Assembly: GCA_036519575.1 (NCBI GenBank)
Contig: DATDKZ010000239.1
Span: 1 to 10,954 of the forward strand
DNA from: AC-69 sp036519575
GTDB taxonomy: Bacteria; Actinomycetota; UBA4738; HRBIN12
Direction: 5' to 3'
Length of the DNA: 10,954 bases
Shown here: piece after piece, positions 6,307 to 10,954 of the stretch
Layout: each line of letters starts with the position of its first letter
Numbering within the stretch: the stretch's first letter is position 1
The notes under the pieces: generated by a model
The model's input: the letters and a program-made list of their open reading frames with translations, nothing else
Databases searched by the model: none
What the model was told of the DNA's origin: nothing
Made by a program: the position numbers and the translations under genes

Positions 6307-6645
6307 ATGAGCGCAAGGATCGAGACCCTCAGGACCAGGCCGCGAGACCCGGAGATCGCGTGGCTGGTGGCCGCGGTGGGGCTCCTGGCGTTGCTCGCGG
6401 TGCTCACCCTCGTCGGCCGGATCGCGCCCGATCCCAAGGTCCAGGTTCGGCCTCCGGCGGTCGCCACCACGGTCGGCTCCGCGTCGGGTGCAGCCATCAA
6501 GGCCATCGCCAACGATCCGTATCTCCGCGTGCGTCCTCCGGTTGACCGAAGCGGCATCGGCCAGGCAACCACCACATCCACAGTCAGCGAGCCTGGGTTC
6601 GGCCCGAACTTCAACATGGGCCGGGCCTGTCCGAAGTGCTGGTAG
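6307..6645 (+). CDS. Small single-pass membrane protein ending in CPKCW, function unknown
   Basis: I do not recognise a family. The 112-residue product has a charged N-terminus (MSARIETLRTRPRDPE), one hydrophobic span at about 19-39 and a proline/threonine-rich remainder of about 70 residues. The basic N-terminus predicts an outside C-terminal part. VRPP occurs twice (47-50 and 75-78). The protein finishes GRACPKCW, with C108 and C111 as its only cysteines: a CxxC pair that could bind metal, form a disulfide or accept a thiol reaction. It resembles half a zinc knuckle, or a c-type haem motif lacking the final His. Reality as a gene is supported by the strong Shine-Dalgarno, consistent codon use, its own upstream gap and a hairpin 22 bases after the stop. 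An upstream in-frame extension to 6112 overlaps prfB and is rejected. It is divergent from prfB and convergent with secA. Confidence 0.75.
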   Translation: MSARIETLRTRPRDPEIAWLVAAVGLLALLAVLTLVGRIAPDPKVQVRPPAVATTVGSASGAAIKAIANDPYLRVRPPVDRSGIGQATTTSTVSEPGFGPNFNMGRACPKCW

Positions 6646-6667
6646 CAGGGACCGCTACCGCACTGGA

Positions 6668-6695
6668 GCCGGCCGGGCGGGAACGCCCGGCCGGC
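6668..6695. terminator. 12-bp GC-rich hairpin between convergent genes, likely bidirectional terminator
   Basis: Perfect arms gccggccgggcg (6668-6679) and cgcccggccggc (6684-6695) enclose loop ggaa. It lies 22 bases after the small membrane gene stop (plus) and about 30 bases after the secA stop (minus). On the plus strand it is followed by ttatc, a very weak U-tract; on the minus strand no T run follows. A role in ending both transcripts is inferred from stem strength and position. Confidence 0.65.
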
Positions 6696-6725
6696 TTATC
6701 AATGAGGGAGTTCGCCAGGGCGCCG

Positions 6726-9410
6726 TCAGGCCACGGCCCCGTGGCACTTCTTGTACTTCTTGCCCGACCCGCACGGGCAGGGCGCGTTGCGGGGCACCTT
6801 GCCGCTCTTGGCTTGAGCCCCGGCACCCCCGGCAGCCCCGCCCGCCTCGTCGGCCTCACCTCGGCTGGTCACCACGCGCTGAGGCCGGGGTCGGGACGGC
6901 TCGTCCTGGCGGACCAGTTCCACCCGGAAGATGTACCGCACGAACTCCTCCCGGATGCCCTGGGTGAGCTCCTCGAACATGTCGAAGGCCTCCCGCCGGT
7001 ACTCGGTGAGGGGGTCGCGCTGGCCATACGCCCGGAGATGGATGCCCTCTTGGAGGTAGTCCATCTCGTATAGGTGCTCGCGCCACTTGTTGTCGGTGAG
7101 CGACATCAGCACCATCCGCTCCAGCTCCCGCATGACCTGCGATCCGACCACCTGCTCTTTCTCCTCGTACAGAGCCAGGGCATCGGTCAGGACCATCTGG
7201 CTGAGCTCGGCAACCGTCGCCGCCCCCTCCTCCAGATCCTTCCTGGTCAGCCGGGTCGGGTACACCTCGGCCACCCCGGCCAGAAGACCGTCCAGGTCCC
7301 ATTCCTCGGCGAACGTCTTGTCGCCGGTCCACTGCGAGACCGTGCCCTCCACGACTTCCGTGACGAAGTCGAGGGCCTGCTCCTTGAAGTCCTCGCCGTT
7401 CAGGATCTTCTCGCGCTCGCCGTAGATCACCTGGCGTTGGGTGTTCATGACGTCGTCGTACTTCAGGATGTTCTTGCGTCGCTCGAAGTTCAGCTCCTCA
7501 ATCTGCCGCTGGGCGCTCTCCACGGCCCGCGTGACCATCCGAGCCGCGATGGGCTCGTCCTCCGGCCACTTCAGCCGTTCCATGATGGACGACACGCGAT
7601 CGGAGGCGAACATCCGCATCAGGTCGTCTTCCAGCGAGAGGTAGAACCGGGACTCCCCGGGGTCACCCTGGCGGCCGGACCGCCCTCGGAGCTGGTTGTC
7701 GATGCGGCGTGATTCGTGCCGCTCCGTGCCCAGCACGTACAGCCCGCCCAACCCGACGACCTCCTCATGCTCGGCGTCGGTCTGTTGCTTGAACTTCTGG
7801 AGGATCGGGGCGTACTCGGCCTCGTAGGCGGCACGCTCCTCCTCCTCCATCTCGAACATGAGGTACCGATCGTTGTCCCACTCGCGGGCGGCCATCTCCT
7901 GGCGAGCCAGGTATTCGGGGTTGCCGCCGAGGAGGATGTCGACGCCCCGGCCGGCCATGTTGGTCGCGACGGTGACGGCTCCGGCCCGGCCGGCCTGGGC
8001 CACGATCATCGCTTCCTTCTCGTGATTCTTCGCATTCAGGACGTGATGCGAGATCCCCCGGCGGTTCAGGTAGCCGGAGAGCTTCTCGGACTTCTCGATC
8101 GAGACCGTACCGACGAGGACCGGCTGGCCGGCCTCACTGCGTTCCGCGAGGTCCTGCACCACGGCGTTCCACTTCGCGTCCTCGACCTTGTAGATGAGGT
8201 CCTGTTCGTCCGCCCGGATCATGGGCTGGTTCGTGGGGATCTCCACGACGTCGAGCTTGTAGACCTCCTGGAACTCCGCCAGCTGCGTCTTCGCCGTACC
8301 CGTCATGCCGGCGAGCTTCTCGTACATCTTGAAGTAGTTCTGGATGGTGATCGTGGCCAGGGTCTGGTTCTCCTCTTTGATCCGGACGTTCTCCTTGGCC
8401 TCGATGGCCTGGTGGAGTCCCTCCGAATACCGCCGGCCCTCCAGGACCCGGCCGGTGAACTCGTCCACGATCTTCACCTCGCCGCTGGTCACGATGTAGT
8501 CCACGTCGCGCTTGTACAGCTCCTTGGCTCGGAGCGCGTTCTGGAGGTGGTGCACGAGCGGCGTGTGGACGTGCTCGTACAGGTTCTCGATGCCGAGGGC
8601 CTCCTCGACTTTCCCCACACCCTCCTCGGTGACGGCCACGGTGCGTTTGGCCTCATCGACCTCGTAGTCGGTCTCCCTCTTCAGGCGAGGGGCGAGGCGA
8701 GCGAATGTCACGTACCACTTGGCCGAGTCGGCCACCATGCCGCTGATGATCAACGGGGTCCGGGCCTCGTCGATCAGGATCGAGTCCACCTCGTCCACGA
8801 TCCCGTAGTGGTGGCCGCGCTGCACCATGTCCTCCCCGCGCATGGCCATGTTGTCCCGCAAGTAGTCGAACCCGAACTCGTTGTTGGTCCCGTACGTGAT
8901 GTCGGATCCATAGGCCGGTCGGCGTTCGGCCGGTGTCATCGCAGCCTGGATGAGCCCCACCGAGGCGCCCACCGCCCGGTAGATCGGTCCCATCCACTCC
9001 GAGTCACGCTTGGCCAGGTAGTCGTTCACCGTGACGATGTCCACCCCCTGCCCGGACAGGGAGTTCAGGTAGGCGGGCATGGTCGCCACCAGGGTCTTGC
9101 CTTCGCCCGTCTTCATCTCGGCGATGTTGCCCTCGTGCAGGACGATGGCCCCCATCACCTGGACGTCGAAGTGTCGTTGGCCGATCGAGCGCCGAGCGGC
9201 CTCGCGGACGGAGGCGAATGCCTCGGGGAGCAGGTCGTCCAGGCTCTCACCGGCCTCCAGGCGCCGCCGAAACTCCTCGGTCTTCGCCCGGAGCTGCTCG
9301 TCGGTGAGCTCCTCGAGCTCGGGCTCGAACGTGTTGACGATGCGGACGAGCTGCTCGAGGCGCTTGAGCTTGCGGCCCTCGCCGAACTGGCCGATCTTCT
9401 CCAGGCCCAA
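6726..9410 (-). CDS. secA: Protein translocase ATPase SecA
   Basis: SecA is the ATP-driven motor that pushes preproteins through the SecYEG channel. From the TTG at 9410 the product is 894 residues, the usual length. DEAD-motor motifs are clear: Walker A EMKTGEGKTLVA (about 98-109), VNDYLAKRD (128-136), Walker B VDEVDSILIDEARTPLI (205-221), the YGTNNEFGFDYLRDN segment (173-187), TNMAGRGVDILLGGNPEYLA in the second motor domain and motif VI QLRGRSGRQGDPGESRF. The C-terminus ends in the zinc-binding CPCGSGKKYKKCHG, which contacts SecB or ribosomes. The start was chosen because GAGGAAACGACT precedes TTG and alignment to SecA N-termini begins there (GLEKIGQFGEGRKLKRLE). The frame stays open a further 133 codons upstream, but those run into the response regulator gene and are not SecA-like. 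This is a housekeeping SecA (SecA1 type). Confidence 0.97.
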   Translation of the reverse strand: MGLEKIGQFGEGRKLKRLEQLVRIVNTFEPELEELTDEQLRAKTEEFRRRLEAGESLDDLLPEAFASVREAARRSIGQRHFDVQVMGAIVLHEGNIAEMKTGEGKTLVATMPAYLNSLSGQGVDIVTVNDYLAKRDSEWMGPIYRAVGASVGLIQAAMTPAERRPAYGSDITYGTNNEFGFDYLRDNMAMRGEDMVQRGHHYGIVDEVDSILIDEARTPLIISGMVADSAKWYVTFARLAPRLKRETDYEVDEAKRTVAVTEEGVGKVEEALGIENLYEHVHTPLVHHLQNALRAKELYKRDVDYIVTSGEVKIVDEFTGRVLEGRRYSEGLHQAIEAKENVRIKEENQTLATITIQNYFKMYEKLAGMTGTAKTQLAEFQEVYKLDVVEIPTNQPMIRADEQDLIYKVEDAKWNAVVQDLAERSEAGQPVLVGTVSIEKSEKLSGYLNRRGISHHVLNAKNHEKEAMIVAQAGRAGAVTVATNMAGRGVDILLGGNPEYLARQEMAAREWDNDRYLMFEMEEEERAAYEAEYAPILQKFKQQTDAEHEEVVGLGGLYVLGTERHESRRIDNQLRGRSGRQGDPGESRFYLSLEDDLMRMFASDRVSSIMERLKWPEDEPIAARMVTRAVESAQRQIEELNFERRKNILKYDDVMNTQRQVIYGEREKILNGEDFKEQALDFVTEVVEGTVSQWTGDKTFAEEWDLDGLLAGVAEVYPTRLTRKDLEEGAATVAELSQMVLTDALALYEEKEQVVGSQVMRELERMVLMSLTDNKWREHLYEMDYLQEGIHLRAYGQRDPLTEYRREAFDMFEELTQGIREEFVRYIFRVELVRQDEPSRPRPQRVVTSRGEADEAGGAAGGAGAQAKSGKVPRNAPCPCGSGKKYKKCHGAVA

Positions 9411-9447
9411 AGTCGTTTCCTCGCGTGGTTTGGGGGTTCGGCTCTCG

Positions 9448-9453
9448 ATTGTA
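9448..9453 (-). promoter_or_regulatory. Candidate -10 box for secA
   Basis: TACAAT (reverse complement of attgta) matches five of six consensus bases and lies 37 bases before the secA TTG, in the 95-base gap after the response regulator. A TTGCCA is present upstream but only 11 bases away, too close for a -35. secA may thus have its own promoter as well as read-through from hpf and the regulator. Confidence 0.45.
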
Positions 9454-9505
9454 ACGGAGGGGTCTGGCAAGCCCTGGGGCGAGCCGCAGCGGGTCGGGGA
9501 GGGGC

Positions 9506-10237
9506 TCAGGTGATCTCGAGCAGCTTCTCCCGCACGGCGTAGACCACTGCCTCCATCCGGGAGTGCAAGTGGAGCTTCTCCAGGATGTTTCGGATGTGGT
9601 TCTTCACCGTGTTCTCCGAGATGTACAGCTCCTTGGCGATGTCGCGGTTGTTCATGCCCCTGGCCACCAACCGGAGGACCTCCATCTCCCGGTCGGTCAA
9701 CCGGGGGGCCGGGATCTGGGGCTGGTCGCCGGTGGCCTTGCTCATGGCGGCGAACTCGTTCAGGAGCTTGGATGCCATGGAGGGAGAGATCCTCGACTGG
9801 CCGGCCCACACCGAGCGGATGGCATCGGCCACCTCATCGATGGGGATCTCCTTGAGCAGGTAGCCGGAGGCCCCCGCCTTGATGGCGTCGTACAGGTCGG
9901 CCTCCTCATCGGAGATCGTGAGCATGAGGATCTTGACGTGGGGCAGGAGGTCTTTGATCTGCGAGGCTGCCTCGATCCCCGAGCGCTTGGGCATCCTGAC
10001 GTCCATCAGGATGACGTCGGGCATGAGCTCCTGTGATCTCTCGACGGCCTCGACCCCGTCCGACGCCTCCCCGACCAGCTCGATGTCGGGCTCGGCCTCC
10101 AGGACCATCTGGAGCCCCCGGCGGAACAGCGCGTGATCGTCTGCCACGAGCACCCGCAGTCGCTCGGGCCGACCGGCATTGACCGCACGCTCGCCCTGAT
10201 CCGACTCGTCGCCCTGGTCCGTTCGCTTCGGTGTCAC
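9506..10237 (-). CDS. NarL/FixJ-family two-component response regulator
   Basis: DNA-binding regulator switched by phosphorylation. The 243-residue product has a receiver domain at about 27-145: acidic pocket D33-D34 (LVADDHALFRRG), phosphoacceptor D79 in VILMDVRMP, switch threonine T107 in MLTISD and K129 in YLLKE. A linker leads to a LuxR/NarL helix-turn-helix at about 179-238 (LTDREMEVLRLVARGMNNRD, with the recognition segment ISENTVKNHIRNILEKL). The first 26 residues are a charged, probably disordered extension. The start is GTG at 10237 behind GGAGG with a four-base gap. No histidine kinase gene is in the window, so it is an orphan here. It lies 31 bases after hpf, on the same strand, and 95 bases before secA. 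The closest general resemblance is to LiaR/DegU-like regulators; the target genes cannot be deduced. Confidence 0.93.
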   Translation of the reverse strand: MTPKRTDQGDESDQGERAVNAGRPERLRVLVADDHALFRRGLQMVLEAEPDIELVGEASDGVEAVERSQELMPDVILMDVRMPKRSGIEAASQIKDLLPHVKILMLTISDEEADLYDAIKAGASGYLLKEIPIDEVADAIRSVWAGQSRISPSMASKLLNEFAAMSKATGDQPQIPAPRLTDREMEVLRLVARGMNNRDIAKELYISENTVKNHIRNILEKLHLHSRMEAVVYAVREKLLEIT

Positions 10238-10268
10238 TGAACCTCCGCGAATCCGAGGGCCCGGCGGC

Positions 10269-10634
10269 TCACGAGGAACCGGCGGGTTCCTGACCGCCCT
10301 TGGAGGATTTTAGACGACCGGCCCCCGAGATCAGCTGCGTTCGCCTCTTCGTGTTGTGGTCCCGCAGCTGTCGCTCCAGCTTCTCTACCAGCTGATCGAG
10401 GGCGGAGTCCACGTCGTCGCCCTGGGCCTTGGCCCGGAACGTGCGTCGGGGGGTCTCCAGGGCGCCCTCCACGCGCTTGATCCCGCCCAGCCTGGGGTTC
10501 CGCTCCGTCAGGATCTCCACTTCCAGGCGCATCACCCGAGGCCCCATACGCTCCAGCCGAGACAGCTTTCGGGCCGCAGCGGTGCGCATGTGGTCGGTGA
10601 TGCGGGTGCCCCGGCTCTTCATGACCAGATCCAT
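10269..10634 (-). CDS. hpf: Ribosome hibernation promoting factor, short form (HPF/RaiA)
   Basis: HPF/RaiA binds the decoding region of the 30S subunit in resting or stressed cells, blocking tRNA and mRNA sites and preserving idle ribosomes. The 121-residue product has one S30AE domain: MDLVMKSRGTRITDHMRTAA, the helix KLSRLERMG, a beta strand MRLEVEILTERNP, RVEGALETPRRTFRAKAQGD, and the closing helix DDVDSALDQLVEKLERQLRD followed by HNTKRR. A basic, Gly/Ser-rich tail of about 20 residues ends it. The C-terminal dimerisation domain of long HPF, usual in Actinomycetota and Firmicutes, is absent. The start is ATG at 10634 with GGAGG eight bases ahead; a longer frame to 10727 would enter the upstream structured RNA and has no domain support. 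It leads the hpf - regulator - secA series and follows a probable raiA-motif RNA. Confidence 0.92.
   Translation of the reverse strand: MDLVMKSRGTRITDHMRTAAARKLSRLERMGPRVMRLEVEILTERNPRLGGIKRVEGALETPRRTFRAKAQGDDVDSALDQLVEKLERQLRDHNTKRRTQLISGAGRLKSSKGGQEPAGSS
10274..10291 (-). repeat. Perfect 7-bp hairpin at the 3' end of hpf
   Basis: aggaacc (10274-10280) and ggttcct (10285-10291) pair around a four-base loop, within the last codons of hpf. No T run follows on the minus strand, so full termination is unlikely. It might tune read-through to, or stability of, the downstream regulator message. Confidence 0.35.
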
Positions 10635-10691
10635 GCGCCCGCTCCCTCCCCGACGCGAGCCGCCCGGTCCTCGCTCGGTCCGGGTGCTCGT

Positions 10692-10928
10692 GGGCTCACG
10701 CCCGGCTGACCTGGTCTTTGACCCCACACTCGCCTGCGGAGGGGTTCGCCGTCCAGCGGACGCCTTAGCACCTTCTCCCGTCGGACACGCCGCTCGGGGC
10801 AGGGCTTACATCTAAACCGCACCATGCTCAGCGACCAACGGTCGCCTTACGTGGGTCGTTTCGCCTGCGACTGGCATCGACTACCGGGAGAGTGTCCCCC
10901 GGGCAACCACAGACCCAGGCGTGAGCCC
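10692..10928 (-). ncRNA. Structured RNA upstream of hpf, probable raiA-motif RNA
   Basis: The 320 bases upstream of hpf hold a compactly folded RNA rather than a protein gene. Its ends are joined by a 14-pair stem: GGGCTCACGCCTGG (10928-10915) with CCGGGCGTGAGCCC (10705-10692), all pairs Watson-Crick except one U-G. Inside are several perfect or near-perfect hairpins. One has arms 10895-10902 and 10884-10891 (8 bp, one G-U, 3-base loop). A second has arms 10840-10845 and 10831-10836 (6 bp). A third, GGTTTA-GATG-TAAGCC, is at 10818-10803. A fourth, CGTCC-GCT-GGACG, is at 10762-10750. The fifth pairs ACCCC with GGGGT (10745-10741 with 10725-10721). A TATACT -10 box lies just upstream. Position before a raiA/hpf gene, about 237-nt length and long closing stem fit the raiA motif described by comparative genomics in Firmicutes and Actinobacteria, whose function is unsettled. 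The fold is read directly; the family name is inference from location. hpf starts 57 bases beyond its 3' end. Confidence 0.65.
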
Positions 10929-10934
10929 GCGGTC

Positions 10935-10940
10935 AGTATA
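10935..10940 (-). promoter_or_regulatory. Probable -10 box for the structured RNA and hpf
   Basis: TATACT (reverse complement of agtata) lies six bases before the outermost pair of the closing stem, so transcription starting about 7 bases on would begin right at the stem. The -35 region falls at or beyond the window edge. It is identical, including a following G, to the ssrA -10 box. Confidence 0.6.
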
Positions 10941-10954
10941 GCGAGCGAGGAATG

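Noticed and set aside
7716..9542. Plus-strand open frame of 608 codons opposite secA
   Set aside because: The minus strand is unambiguously SecA over this length. The antisense product has no recognisable motif and a composition expected from reading GC-rich codons backwards.
9411..9809. Upstream extension of the secA frame to 9809
   Set aside because: The extra 133 codons overlap the response regulator in another frame and do not look like SecA. The TTG at 9410 has a good Shine-Dalgarno and matches SecA N-termini.
10635..10727. Upstream extension of hpf to 10727
   Set aside because: It would enter the structured RNA, adds a Gly/Arg/Ser-rich stretch with no S30AE similarity, and the ATG at 10634 has a well-spaced GGAGG.
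10619..10825. 68-codon minus-strand frame starting MVRFRCKPCPERR upstream of hpf
   Set aside because: The CxxC at its start looked interesting, but the frame lies inside the stem-loop-rich RNA, has no Shine-Dalgarno and overlaps the hpf start. The RNA structure explains the sequence better.
10741..10928. Known metabolite riboswitch (c-di-AMP, c-di-GMP, glycine, cobalamin, fluoride) upstream of hpf
   Set aside because: I compared remembered core motifs of these classes with the minus strand and none matched. The closing stem and position favour a raiA-type RNA.

Overview
This is a high-GC bacterial chromosome segment that looks like an uncultured or deep-branching member of the Actinomycetota. 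The evidence for that is indirect: very high GC at third codon positions, GTG and TTG starts, TANNNT -10 boxes with poor -35 boxes, and the gene order hpf - secA - prfB - ftsE - ftsX - smpB - ssrA. No plasmid, phage, transposon or CRISPR signature was seen. Nearly everything reads on the minus strand, so the biological order runs from the right end to the left end of the window.

Reading in that direction: a promoter at 10935-10940 leads into a structured non-coding RNA (10692-10928) closed by a 14-bp long-range stem, and then into a short-form ribosome hibernation factor gene, hpf/raiA (10269-10634). The RNA is best explained as a raiA-motif RNA. A NarL/FixJ-type response regulator (9506-10237) and secA (6726-9410, TTG start) follow. 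A small plus-strand membrane protein gene (6307-6645) converges on secA, with a 12-bp GC-rich hairpin between them. It diverges from prfB (5051-6167), which carries an intact programmed +1 frameshift site. A plus-strand gene for a large YfhO-family membrane protein (2589-5054) converges on prfB so tightly that one CTAG holds both stop codons. It also diverges from the ftsE-ftsX-smpB-ssrA run (2496 down to 53).

Functionally the segment is rich in genes that look after stalled or idle ribosomes and translation termination: HPF with its upstream RNA, release factor 2, and the SmpB/tmRNA trans-translation pair, whose tag is read here as ANTEYALAA. FtsE/FtsX (control of cell-wall hydrolases) and SecA (export motor) are envelope genes usual in this neighbourhood. 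The two plus-strand genes, both for membrane proteins, interrupt the minus-strand set and are its least conserved-looking part.

The protein-coding content is mostly core and well understood. The items most worth a second look are the RNA upstream of hpf, the small membrane protein ending in CPKCW, the palindromes in the two divergent promoter regions, and the overlapping CTAG stop codons.
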